NCBI GenBank assembly: GCA_016202615.1
Contig: JACQOI010000200.1
Location: 1-39,841, forward strand
DNA from: Betaproteobacteria bacterium
GTDB lineage: Bacteria > Pseudomonadota > Gammaproteobacteria > Burkholderiales > SG8-41
Direction: 5' to 3'
DNA: 39,841 nt
A program made the translations under genes and the position numbers. This document shows, piece by piece, positions 8,284 through 16,198 of the stretch. Every line of letters begins with the position of its first letter. Positions within the stretch are counted from its first letter, which is position 1. The notes beneath the pieces are model-generated. The model saw nothing but the letters and a program-made list of their open reading frames with translations. It was not told the DNA's origin and searched no databases.

Positions 8284-9060
8284 ATGAATGTGCTGGTTCT
8301 GGTTTCCGGTACCGCCGACCCCAAATGGCCACTGCCGCCCCGGCTCGATGCGGAGGCGCTGGAGGCGCACGCGCGGCGATGCGCGGTGCTCAGCCCTTTC
8401 GACGAAGCGGCGCTGGAACTCGCCCTGAAGCTGCGCGACGCCGATCTTTCGGTGCATATCACGGCGGTGGTGGCGGCCGATGAGGGGCTTGCGCGACAGG
8501 CGGCGAACCTGAGGCTCGACGCGGTCTACCGTTTCGATGAGCGGCGCCTGGGGCCATGGAGTGCCCGGGCGTTTGCAATGGCGCTTGCCGCGGCGCTCGG
8601 GCAGCTGGATCGCAGCGCCGACCTGGTGCTTGCCGGGCGCGAGTTCGGGGACCTCGATGACGGGTCCGTGCCCCCCTTGCTGGCACGGGCGATGGGACTG
8701 CCCTGCGTGAGTCTGGCCCTTTCGGTGGCCGCCGATGCCGACGGCCTGTGGGTGACGCGACAGCGGGGCCCCTTCATGGAACGACAGCGACTGGCCGGGC
8801 CGACCCTGCTGGCGGTCACCAACGACACCCACAACCGCCTGCGCCATCCGCTGCTGAAGAACGTCATGGCGGCCAGGAAGCTTCGGTTCGCGCCGTTGGC
8901 GGCTGCGATAGCCGACGGCGAGCAGCCGATTTCCCTCGGCGCCGTCCAGGCATACACTCCCGCGCCGCGTGAAGGGGCCTGCCGCATGCTGACTGGCGCT
9001 CCGGCCGAGCAGGCGGAAGCGCTGGCACAAGTCCTGGCCGGATTCGGGGGCCCGCAGTGA
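8284..9060 (+). CDS. etfB: Electron transfer flavoprotein beta subunit
   Basis: A 258-residue EtfB/FixA-family protein. It starts MNVLVLVSGTADPKWP, then has SPFDEAALELALKLRD (the family's NPxDxxAVExAL block), LVLAGREFGDLDDGSVPPLLA near 120 and a central LARAMGLPCVSLALSV. The C-terminal LLKNVMAARKL resembles the anchor of ordinary EtfB (NLMKAKKK). ETF accepts electrons from flavin dehydrogenases and hands them to ETF:quinone oxidoreductase. The divergent MmgE/PrpD gene starts 234 bp upstream and etfA overlaps by 4 bp. The sequence is clearly divergent from housekeeping EtfB, so a specialised ETF is likely. Confidence 0.87.
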   Translation: MNVLVLVSGTADPKWPLPPRLDAEALEAHARRCAVLSPFDEAALELALKLRDADLSVHITAVVAADEGLARQAANLRLDAVYRFDERRLGPWSARAFAMALAAALGQLDRSADLVLAGREFGDLDDGSVPPLLARAMGLPCVSLALSVAADADGLWVTRQRGPFMERQRLAGPTLLAVTNDTHNRLRHPLLKNVMAARKLRFAPLAAAIADGEQPISLGAVQAYTPAPREGACRMLTGAPAEQAEALAQVLAGFGGPQ

Positions 9061-10070
9061 AGATTGACGCACTGCGCATCGTCGTCCTGCTCCCGTTCGA
9101 ACCGGCGGAAAAACGCGATCACAACGCGCTTGTCGCCAGTGTCTGCGAACTGCACGCTGCGGTGCCCGGCAGCGCGCTGCACATCGTGCAGCTTGCACCG
9201 GCGACCGGGCTGGTCGAAGCGCGTGCGCCGGCATCCTGCGACGGCGCGATATGGTGGAACGCTGTGTGTCCGTCCCTGGCTGCCGATGCGCCTGCCGGGA
9301 CACTCGCGCGGTTGTTCCGTGAGGCTCTGGCCGCGCAGGTAACGGGTGATGCGCAGCGGCGCCTCGTGCTGCTTCCCCGCGGGGCCGCCGGCGAGGAATT
9401 GGCGGCCACGCTGGCCTGGGACTTCAATGGCGAATCGCTCGGCCGCTGCCAGCGTATCCGGGTCGAGCCCGAGTCCTTCGTCGGGCAGCGGGCGGCTTTC
9501 GGAGGCCGGGTGCTGATTGATCTGCGCACGCAAGCCCGATGTTGCTTCGCGACCCTGCAGCAACAGGGGAGCGTCTCCCCCGTGCCGCAGCCTTTACCGC
9601 AAGCCAGCGTTCGAACCATCGAGTTGCTGACCCGGTTGGAGCCGGACCATGATACCCAGAGGCTGGAAAGCCGGGATGCGATGCCCAGGCTCGAAGGCGC
9701 TTCGGTCGTTGTCGGCGGCGGGCGCGGCGTGCAGGGGGTGGAAGGCTTCGAGTGGCTGGCGCGCGTCGCGGCGAGCCTGGATGGAGCCTTGGGTGGCAGC
9801 CTGCCGACGGTCGATGCGGGATGGATTCCGGTGTCACGGCAGATCGGTCAGTCGGGCAAGTTCGTGGCGCCGCGTCTTTATTTCGCCGTCGGCATTTCCG
9901 GCACCCTGCAGCACCTGGCGGGGGTGTCGGCCGACACGACCATCGTGGCGTTGAACAGCGATCCCGAGGCGCCGATCTTCAGCGTGGCCAAAGTGGGTGT
10001 GGTTGGCGACTGGCGCGATATCCTGCCACTGCTGGCTGAAAGACTCGAAGAGCGCCGCCGGCGCGGCTGA
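9057..10070 (+). CDS. etfA: Electron transfer flavoprotein alpha subunit
   Basis: A 337-residue EtfA/FixB-family protein whose C-terminal FAD domain is easy to see: VVVGGGRGVQGVEGF, then GGSLPTVDAGWIPVSRQIGQSGK, APRLYFAVGISGTLQHLAG, and VALNSDPEAPIFSVAKVGVVGD. The N-terminal ~200 residues are much less conserved. ATG overlaps the etfB stop (4 bp), so the pair is co-translated. No flavin dehydrogenase or ETF-QO gene is adjacent. The nearest candidate partners are the two flavoproteins at 11.6-16.0 kb. A MITE-like hairpin starts 7 bp after the stop and may end transcription. Confidence 0.9.
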   Translation: MKIDALRIVVLLPFEPAEKRDHNALVASVCELHAAVPGSALHIVQLAPATGLVEARAPASCDGAIWWNAVCPSLAADAPAGTLARLFREALAAQVTGDAQRRLVLLPRGAAGEELAATLAWDFNGESLGRCQRIRVEPESFVGQRAAFGGRVLIDLRTQARCCFATLQQQGSVSPVPQPLPQASVRTIELLTRLEPDHDTQRLESRDAMPRLEGASVVVGGGRGVQGVEGFEWLARVAASLDGALGGSLPTVDAGWIPVSRQIGQSGKFVAPRLYFAVGISGTLQHLAGVSADTTIVALNSDPEAPIFSVAKVGVVGDWRDILPLLAERLEERRRRG

Positions 10071-10074
10071 CGGC

Positions 10075-10274
10075 CTAGGAGTTTGTCGGACTTAGCCCCG
10101 ACAAACTCCTATTGCAAAACCGGAGCCAGTAGAAATGCAGAAGAAGATAACAGATATGCGGATTTGCCCGCGCTTTTCCCCAAATTCGACCGTTTCGAGT
10201 AAGTTTATTATGAATGGTCAGCCGGTTTTGCTTTTGGCAGTCTGTACGGATTGTTAAGTCCGACAGGCTGCTAG
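10075..10274 (+). mobile_element. MITE-like element, copy 1 (~198 bp, CTAG-bounded)
   Basis: A non-coding element repeated at 10383-10580 with about 12 differences in 198 bp by my count. The ends are imperfect inverted repeats: AGGAGTTTGTCGGACTTA on the left and, inverted, AGCAGCCTGTCGGACTTA on the right (15 of 18 match). CTAG occurs at both outer borders. Each end can also fold on itself into a hairpin. There is no transposase frame inside. The structure fits a miniature inverted-repeat transposable element mobilised in trans. The CTAG borders would fit the YTAR target preference reported for some IS5-group elements, but that is inference. Confidence 0.75.
10077..10110. terminator. 13-bp perfect hairpin just after etfA (left end of MITE copy 1)
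   Basis: AGGAGTTTGTCGG (10077-10089) pairs perfectly with CCGACAAACTCCT (10098-10110) over an 8-nt loop, beginning 7 bp after the etfA stop. No U-run follows, so termination strength is uncertain. The hairpin belongs to the repeat element at 10075-10274. Confidence 0.5.
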
Positions 10275-10382
10275 TTGCCTCATTTAAAAATCTGACCGAA
10301 ATGTGCTTCGTTGCCTCACGCAAAAATCTGAGTGAAATGTTTCATTGCAGGCGTGCCGGGGCGTGGCTACAATCCACCTAGA
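10275..10382. repeat. Spacer between MITE copies with an imperfect tandem repeat
   Basis: Two ~36-bp units stand in tandem: one starts TTGCCTCATTTAAAAATCTG, the next TTGCCTCACGCAAAAATCTG, each continuing with a GAAATGT block. Multiple short end repeats of this style occur in some insertion sequences, so this may be the stump of one. I see no coding sequence. Confidence 0.5.
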
Positions 10383-10580
10383 AGGAGTTTGTCGGACTTA
10401 GCGCCGAAAAACTCCTAATGCAAAACCGGGGCCAGTAGAATTGCAGAAGAGGATAACAGATATGCGAATTTGCCCGCGCTTTTCCCCAAATTCGACCGTT
10501 TCGAGTGGGTTTATTATGAATGGTCAGCCGGTTTTGCTTTTAGCAGCCTGTACGGACTGTTAAGTCCGACAGGCTGCTAG
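10383..10580 (+). mobile_element. MITE-like element, copy 2 (198 bp)
   Basis: Same length and orientation as copy 1. The left end AGGAGTTTGTCGGACTTAG is intact. The right end hairpin AGCAGCCTGTACGGAC / GTCCGACAGGCTGCT is better preserved than in copy 1. The right border is CTAG; on the left CTAG is three bases further out (CTAGAAGGAG). It ends about 20 bp before the ribosome-binding region of the LysR gene, so it may have replaced that gene's native promoter. Confidence 0.75.
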
Positions 10581-10626
10581 CGGCGACGATCGATCAAAGA
10601 GGTTCGACATAGACAGGCTCTGGGCC

Positions 10627-11547
10627 ATGGAAGTTTTCGTTCGCGTTGCGGAGTGCGGGAGTTTTTCGCGCGCGGCCGAATCGCTCGACTTGGCCAACGC
10701 CACGGTCACCACCTGCGTGCGCAACCTCGAGCGGCACCTGGACGTGACGCTGATCAACCGCGACACGCGGCGCTTGCGCCTCACCGAAGAGGGCCAGATG
10801 TACCTTCCCCGTGCCCGTGAGCTGCTCCAGTCCGTGGCGCGAACGGAAGAGGAGGTGCGCACGAGGCTTGGCGAACTGCGCGGGTGGCTTCACATCGAAA
10901 CCCCGATTTCGGTCGGCCATGCCCTGCTCTGCCCGGCGCTGCCCGCTTTCGCCCAGCGCTATCCGGAAATCTCCGCCGCGATCACGCTGACCAACCAGCC
11001 GCATCACATGATCGAGCGCGGAATCGACGTGGCCATCCGCATGGACCATGTGGAGAATGCCGACCTGGTCGCGCGCCCGGTCTACGAAAGCCGATATGTC
11101 ATCTGCTGCACGCCGGCCCTGGCGCAGACGCTGCCCGCGCACCCCGCGCAGCTCAACCCGCGGCGCTGCATCGGGATCCTCGCGGAAGAGCGTCGCCATG
11201 CGAATGCCTGGGTGCTGGAGAAGGGCCAAGAGCGGCTGGAGATCCGGCCGGGCGGGTCGCTGCATTTCAACACCAGCGATGCGCTGCTGCTCGCCGCGCG
11301 CAGCGGCGTCGGCGTGGCGCACGTGCTCGACATCTTCGCCCATCGCCTGCTCGACAGCGGCGAACTGGCGCAGGTGTATCCCGACTGGACAACGACCGCC
11401 AAGACGTTCTACGCGGTGACCGTCAAGGGCCGCGCCAGTTCGGCCAAGGCGCGCGCTTTCACCGACTTCCTGGTCGAGGTACTCGACTCCGAACGCCGAC
11501 TCAGCGCAAAACGCGCGGTGTCGGTCCGCGCGCTCGGCAAACACTGA
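10627..11547 (+). CDS. LysR-family transcriptional regulator
   Basis: A 306-residue LysR protein with an N-terminal winged helix-turn-helix (MEVFVRVAECGSFSRAAESLDLANATVTTCVRNLERHLDV region). It has the family's LINRDTRRLRLTEEG block and a substrate-binding domain beginning near residue 88 (GWLHIETPISVGHALLCPAL). Closely similar regulators usually begin MDRLxAMEVF. Here the matching upstream codons IDRLWA exist in frame, but the expected start is ATA (10609), preceded at good distance by AAAGAGG. Translation must start at that poor codon or at the ATG 10627, losing six residues. It faces the flavoprotein operon convergently; regulation of that operon is inference. Confidence 0.88.
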   Translation: MEVFVRVAECGSFSRAAESLDLANATVTTCVRNLERHLDVTLINRDTRRLRLTEEGQMYLPRARELLQSVARTEEEVRTRLGELRGWLHIETPISVGHALLCPALPAFAQRYPEISAAITLTNQPHHMIERGIDVAIRMDHVENADLVARPVYESRYVICCTPALAQTLPAHPAQLNPRRCIGILAEERRHANAWVLEKGQERLEIRPGGSLHFNTSDALLLAARSGVGVAHVLDIFAHRLLDSGELAQVYPDWTTTAKTFYAVTVKGRASSAKARAFTDFLVEVLDSERRLSAKRAVSVRALGKH

Positions 11548-11560
11548 GCAGCGGCAACCC

Positions 11561-12955
11561 TCAGGCAGCCTGCGCTGCCGCCGCGGCTGCTACGGCGCTT
11601 CGCGCCGCCAGCCGCCCGAACACCGCCGCCTTGCCGAGGGCAGAGCCGGTCATATAGGCACCCCCATGGAAGCCGCCGACCACCTCCCCCGCGGCATATA
11701 GGCCGGGAATGCACTCCCCGAACACGTCGATCACGCGCATCGCGTGGTCGATGCGAAGGCCGCAGTAAGTCCCGAACACGGCCGCGGTGGACGGGTAGGC
11801 ATAGAAAGGACCCTGCTCGATGCGCCGCAGCTCGCCGTGGTTGTGCACCAGCGTCTTGCGGCCGAATTGCGGATCGTGCCCGGCGTCGGCTCCCCGGTTG
11901 TACCTCTCGACGGTCTCGCGCAGCGCATCCCAAGGCACCTCGATCTGCCGCGCCAGCGCTTCGAGCGTGTCGGCCTTCACGATCAGCCCCTCCTCCATGC
12001 GGCGGCCGAAATCGAGAATGCGCACGCGGTCATCGCCGCTTTCGAAAATCGGCTGGTCGAAAATCTGGTAGGCCGTGTGGTAGGACTGGCGCATCACCGC
12101 GTCGCCGAGCAGCTTGTAGGAGATCGATTCGTCAACGAAGCGCAAGCCCTCCTGGTTCACTGCGATCGCCCCCTTGTAGACCGCCAGGCAGCTGTGGTTA
12201 TTGCGGGTGTCGACGGGGTGCTTGCCGAAGGTGCCCTTGATGTAGGCCATGTCGCGCATGTCGGCGCCCAGCTTCCAGGCCATCAGCAGCCCGTCGCCGA
12301 CATTGCCGCTGCCGCCGACGAACACGGCCTCCGCGTACTGCGGCGCGAAACGGTTCACGAGCTCCGGGTTGCGGCAGAAACCGCCGCTCGCCAGCACCAC
12401 CCCGTCGCTGGTCTGGATCGTCATGTCCCCGTCCGGTCCCACCGCCGTGACGCCGGTGACCGGCGAAGCCTCGTCATGGCGCAGCAGGCGCTTCGCCGGG
12501 GTCGACATCAGCACGGTGACGCGGCCGCTCGCCCGGCAGCGCGCGGCGAGGAGCCGCACCATGTCCGCCGGGTCCACGGTGTGGACGCGGGGCACGGACT
12601 GGCCGGACGACGCCTCGATCGACTGGCTGAACTCCACGCCATGCGCACGCAGCCAGCGGTACGTCTCCAGCTGGTGGTCGACGTAGGCATCGACCAGCGA
12701 AGGATCGTTGTCGTGCTGGCCGGTTTCGATCAGGTCGCGCTTCAGTAGCGCATTGGAATCCTCCACGCCGCAGGCCTGCTGGACATCGGTTCCGGCGAAC
12801 GCCAGGCAGCCGCCGCTCATCGCGGAGGAGCCGCCGATGGCGTCGAGCTTCTCGATCAGCGTCGCTTCGGCCCCCTGCTCGGCCGCTTCCAGCGCCGCCG
12901 AAAAGCCGGCCAAGCCGCCGCCCACGACGAGGAGTTGGGTGCGCAGTTGCTTCAT
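11561..12955 (-). CDS. FAD-dependent dehydrogenase/reductase, fumarate reductase flavoprotein-like
   Basis: The track ORF is too long. The true start is the ATG at 12955, which overlaps the stop of the racemase-like gene (ATGA) and gives 464 residues. The FAD-binding start is QLLVVGGGLAGFSAALEAAEQG with IEKLDAIGGSSAMSGG next, as in the FrdA/3-ketosteroid dehydrogenase/tricarballylate dehydrogenase superfamily. The capping domain contains HGVEFSQS and GIAVNQEGLRFVDES-like segments. The C-terminal FAD block is DVFGECIPGLYAAGEVVGGFHG. No heme domain or Tat signal is seen, so it is probably cytosolic. It is the last gene of a four-gene minus-strand operon. The substrate is unknown, probably an organic acid or unsaturated acid. 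Confidence 0.9.
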   Translation of the reverse strand: MKQLRTQLLVVGGGLAGFSAALEAAEQGAEATLIEKLDAIGGSSAMSGGCLAFAGTDVQQACGVEDSNALLKRDLIETGQHDNDPSLVDAYVDHQLETYRWLRAHGVEFSQSIEASSGQSVPRVHTVDPADMVRLLAARCRASGRVTVLMSTPAKRLLRHDEASPVTGVTAVGPDGDMTIQTSDGVVLASGGFCRNPELVNRFAPQYAEAVFVGGSGNVGDGLLMAWKLGADMRDMAYIKGTFGKHPVDTRNNHSCLAVYKGAIAVNQEGLRFVDESISYKLLGDAVMRQSYHTAYQIFDQPIFESGDDRVRILDFGRRMEEGLIVKADTLEALARQIEVPWDALRETVERYNRGADAGHDPQFGRKTLVHNHGELRRIEQGPFYAYPSTAAVFGTYCGLRIDHAMRVIDVFGECIPGLYAAGEVVGGFHGGAYMTGSALGKAAVFGRLAARSAVAAAAAAQAA

Positions 12956-13758
12956 CGTGTGTTCGCCCGGCTGTAAAAATCGAGGAGTTCGGCGACGCGC
13001 TCGCGCGGCGGCGGCTCGTTGAAGTAGCCGATCTGGCAACGTTCCACCCCGCTTTGGCGCTTCAGGTCCACCAGCATTTCCGCATGCTTGATCCAGCAGG
13101 ACAGCGAATCGAGCACCGGCACGCCGTCGACGCTCGACATGCCTTGGCTTGCAAGCAGCACGCACAGCGGGGCCTCGCCGGGGATGATCACTTCGGCGCC
13201 GCGCGCGATCTGCGCGCGCGCCGCCGTCCGGAATCGCTCGATCAAGGGCGCGGGCTCGGAAAAACCCTGCAGCACGTCATTGAAGCGGAAGCCGACATCC
13301 GTCACTCCCGCCAGCCGGTCCGCCATGCCGTAGCGGCGGGCGTTGTCGGCGATCTGGTGGGTCAGTTCGCTGATGAAGACCATCACGGCGAAGCGCGATC
13401 CGAGCAGGCACGATGTCAGCATCGCCGACTCGCCGTAGCCCACGACGGGGATGCCGAGCATCGAGCGGATTTCCCTCAGTGCCGGGTCCGGCAGCGTGCT
13501 GATGGCATAGGCATCGAAGCCTTCCCGCTCGGCGGCGAGTCCGGCCTCGATGAACTGGATCGAGTGCAGGTGCTGCAATGCTGCGTGGCGGATATCGTTT
13601 CCGGGATAGTTCGTGCGGTAGGTGCCCGGCCGCATGCCATGCATGACGATCTCGGTGCCGGGCCGCGCGACGCGATGGAAGTGCGCTTGCAGCGCCCTGT
13701 CGTAGGCGCCGAGGTCGGAAAGAACGGTGAAGCTCTGGTGCCAGATGCGAATTGTCAT
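12952..13758 (-). CDS. Asp/Glu/hydantoin racemase-superfamily protein (catalytic Cys 1 replaced)
   Basis: A 268-residue protein starting MTIRIWHQSFTVL, with IVMHGMRPGTY, STLPDPALREIRSMLGIPVVGYGESAM and EVIIPGEAPLCVLLASQG. Members of this superfamily use two cysteines as acid/base. At the first site, usually GCxxDPxL, this protein has STLPDP, so the cysteine is absent. At the second site PLCVLL keeps a Cys nearby. It is a paralogue of the gene at 21003-21851 (shared RIWHQSF and GTY motifs). A maleate isomerase- or decarboxylase-like role is as likely as racemisation. The downstream flavoprotein overlaps by 4 bp and the SDR lies 47 bp upstream. Confidence 0.8.
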   Translation of the reverse strand: MTIRIWHQSFTVLSDLGAYDRALQAHFHRVARPGTEIVMHGMRPGTYRTNYPGNDIRHAALQHLHSIQFIEAGLAAEREGFDAYAISTLPDPALREIRSMLGIPVVGYGESAMLTSCLLGSRFAVMVFISELTHQIADNARRYGMADRLAGVTDVGFRFNDVLQGFSEPAPLIERFRTAARAQIARGAEVIIPGEAPLCVLLASQGMSSVDGVPVLDSLSCWIKHAEMLVDLKRQSGVERCQIGYFNEPPPRERVAELLDFYSRANTR

Positions 13759-13805
13759 GTTGTCGTTTGGAAATAAAGATCAGGAATCGGATCCGGCGCG
13801 CCCGC

Positions 13806-14585
13806 TCAGTCGCACAGCATCCCGCCGTTGACGTCGAGGATTTCGCCCGTGATGAAGCCGGCGTCGCGCGAGGCCAGGAACAGCACCGCGTTCGCAACGT
13901 CCGCGGGCGTTCCCATGCGCCCTGCCGGAATAAGGGCTTTCAGTTGCGGCGGAAAGGAGGTCGTCATCGGCGTGGCGATTGGACCCGGCGCGATGGCATT
14001 GACGGTAATGCCGTATGGCGCCAGCTCCTTGGCCAGGAAACCCGTCATCACGTGCACGCCGGCCTTGGAGACGCCATACGCGACGTTGCCCGCGCACTCC
14101 TGCTCCGCGGCGTCGATCCACGGCCTCGCGTTGCCGGCGTTCTTGCCCACGACCGATCCGATGTTGATGATGCGGCCGAAACCCTGCCGCTTCATGGAGG
14201 GCATCACCGCTTGGCAGGCGAGGAAGGCGCCCTTGAGGTTTATGTCGATCACGCGGTCCCACTCGCTCTCGGCGAGCGACTCGGCGCTGCCGAACGAGGC
14301 CACGCCGGCCACGTTGACCAGAAGGTCCACCGGGCCGACGAGCAACCCGATCCGCTCCACCAGCGCGGCGATGGCGCGCCGGTCCGTGACGTCCAGGCGC
14401 ACCGGCGCCGTGGCCAACGCAGGCGCGTCGGCGCCTCTCCAATCGCCCGTTGCCGCCCTGTCCGCGCAAACGACGGAAGCGCCGCGCTCACGCAGCACGT
14501 CGGCAACGGCGCTGCCGATCACACCGCTGCCGCCCGTGACCAGCGCGACGCGCCCGGCAAACGCCGAAGAGGACGACTCGCTCAT
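13806..14585 (-). CDS. Short-chain dehydrogenase/reductase (SDR)
   Basis: A 259-residue classical SDR. It has the cofactor motif TGGSGVIG (near residue 17), an acidic residue after beta-2 (VVCADR, suggesting NAD preference), NVAGVASFG, an active-site Ser in NIGSVVG, the YGVSK catalytic pair and PGPIATPM. C-terminal GEILDVNGGMLCD closes it. The ATG overlaps the stop of the upstream flavoprotein by 4 bp. Within this operon it probably oxidises a hydroxy acid or alcohol intermediate; the substrate is unknown. It is one of three SDR genes around the 16-kb divergence point. Confidence 0.92.
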   Translation of the reverse strand: MSESSSSAFAGRVALVTGGSGVIGSAVADVLRERGASVVCADRAATGDWRGADAPALATAPVRLDVTDRRAIAALVERIGLLVGPVDLLVNVAGVASFGSAESLAESEWDRVIDINLKGAFLACQAVMPSMKRQGFGRIINIGSVVGKNAGNARPWIDAAEQECAGNVAYGVSKAGVHVMTGFLAKELAPYGITVNAIAPGPIATPMTTSFPPQLKALIPAGRMGTPADVANAVLFLASRDAGFITGEILDVNGGMLCD

Positions 14586-16042
14586 GCCACGTTCCGCCGG
14601 CGGCGCGCAGCTGCCACGCCGCCTGCGATGCGGCCGAACACGAGCCCTTTCAGCACCGAGGTGGCCCCGGTGTAGTTGCCGTAATAGAGCCCGGCGGTTT
14701 CACCCGCCGCGTAAAGGCCCGGTATCGGGTCGCCATCGCCATTCAGCACGCGCGCGGACTCGTCGATCTTCAGGCCCCCGAAAGTGAACACGTTGGCCGA
14801 GATGATGGGGTAGGCATGGAAGGGCCCTTCCTCGATCGGCGTGGCCCAGTTCGATTTCGGCGGCTCGAGGCAGCGTGTGGCGAGGCCATCGACTTCCAGC
14901 GGCCGCCATTCGCCGGCAACGCAGGCCGCGTTGTACTCGCGCACCGTGGCTTCCAGTGCCGGGGCGGGCACGCCGATCTTTTCGGCCAGCGCGGCGATGG
15001 TTGAACCCGTCACCGGCGGCTTGTCCGTGCGGATGCCCAGGCGATAGTTGGGTACGCGCTGATGCCTCGCATCGAGCACGACCCAGGCCGTGCCGCCGCG
15101 CTGTTCGTAGATGCGCCGCGTGATCCGCTCGTACCAGGCATCCACGGTGCCCGGGGCCTCATCGGTGAATCGCTTGCCGTCCAGGTTCACCAGGATGCCG
15201 TAGGGAAAGATGAAGACCGAGGGCTCGGCGATGCCCGAGCGCGGGTCCACCGGCTCGGCATGGTAGCTGCCGAAATCGCCGCACGCGGCCGCGCCAACGT
15301 CGAGCGCCATGCGGATGCCTTCCCCGCGGTTGTAGTAACCGCCCTTGCAGATCGGCCGCAGATACACGGAGCGCGGGCCCACGTAACGCGTCAGCATCTC
15401 GGCATTGCCTTCGAAACCGCCGCACGCGAGCACCACCTCGCCCCGCAGCCTCGTCTGCCCCTTGCCGCGCACACGAACCCGCAAGCCCGTCACCTGTCCC
15501 CCGTCATCCAGCTCCAGCGCGGTGGCGGCGGTTTCGTAAAAGAACTGCACGCCCATCGATTCCGCGCGCGCCGCCAGGGCCTCAACCAGCGCCTGGCCGC
15601 CGCCGACCGGCAACAACCTCGGCTGCGATTTAGTGAGGAACTGAGTGGGCAGGAACTCGAAGCGCACACCCATCCCCTCGAGCCATTCGATGGTGCCGCC
15701 CGCGCTATTGGCGAGGCGCCCGATGATCCCGGGGTCGGCGATGCTCAAGGCGCGCGTCAGGGGCGAGCGTTGCGATGCCGACGCAACCGCGTCTTCCACC
15801 ATTTCCGGGTCCACGCTGCCCGAGCCGTTCTCGGCCAGGTGCGTCTCGAAATCGTCGGTCACTTCCCGGTGGCTCTTCATGCGCAAATAGGCTTCGGTGT
15901 AGCGGCTCTGCCCGCCCCGCTCCTCCCTCGACGCCCGCTCGACCAACGCCACGCGCGCGCCGGCCTGCGCGGCGGCCACGGCCGAGGAAAGCCCCGCCAC
16001 GCCGCAGCCCGCCACCACCACATCGAAATCCTGAGTCGCCAT
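14582..16042 (-). CDS. FAD-dependent tricarballylate dehydrogenase-like flavoprotein
   Basis: A 486-residue flavoprotein with N-terminal FDVVVAGCGVAGLSSAVAAAQAG and the ERASREERGGQSRYTEAY segment, as in TcuA-type tricarballylate dehydrogenases. Further blocks are LLPVGGGQALVEAL, VVLACGGFEGNAEML, GYYNRGEGIRMALDVGA, GILVNLDGKRFTDE and the FAD-terminal IPGLYAAGETAGLYYGNYTGATSVLKGLVFGRIAG. No signal peptide. TcuA oxidises tricarballylate to cis-aconitate; membership in that group is likely but the exact substrate is not proven. It is the first gene of the minus-strand operon (flavoprotein, SDR, racemase-like, flavoprotein), divergent from the SDR pair. No TcuB-like partner is seen. Confidence 0.87.
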   Translation of the reverse strand: MATQDFDVVVAGCGVAGLSSAVAAAQAGARVALVERASREERGGQSRYTEAYLRMKSHREVTDDFETHLAENGSGSVDPEMVEDAVASASQRSPLTRALSIADPGIIGRLANSAGGTIEWLEGMGVRFEFLPTQFLTKSQPRLLPVGGGQALVEALAARAESMGVQFFYETAATALELDDGGQVTGLRVRVRGKGQTRLRGEVVLACGGFEGNAEMLTRYVGPRSVYLRPICKGGYYNRGEGIRMALDVGAAACGDFGSYHAEPVDPRSGIAEPSVFIFPYGILVNLDGKRFTDEAPGTVDAWYERITRRIYEQRGGTAWVVLDARHQRVPNYRLGIRTDKPPVTGSTIAALAEKIGVPAPALEATVREYNAACVAGEWRPLEVDGLATRCLEPPKSNWATPIEEGPFHAYPIISANVFTFGGLKIDESARVLNGDGDPIPGLYAAGETAGLYYGNYTGATSVLKGLVFGRIAGGVAAARRRRNVA

Positions 16043-16198
16043 GACTTGTTTCCTTCGGTTGAGATAGGCGAATCATCAGCGCCAATGCCGAATGGCGAAA
16101 GACAATGAATGCGAAAACTGGTTTCAGCAAAACCGGCTGGCCCTTCGCCCTGCTTCGCCTTACAGTCGCGCCAACAAGACAACACTGAGGATGAAACC

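Noticed and set aside
10275-10382. Short tandem repeat as a CRISPR array
   Set aside because: Only two imperfect units, no spacer of regular length and no cas genes.
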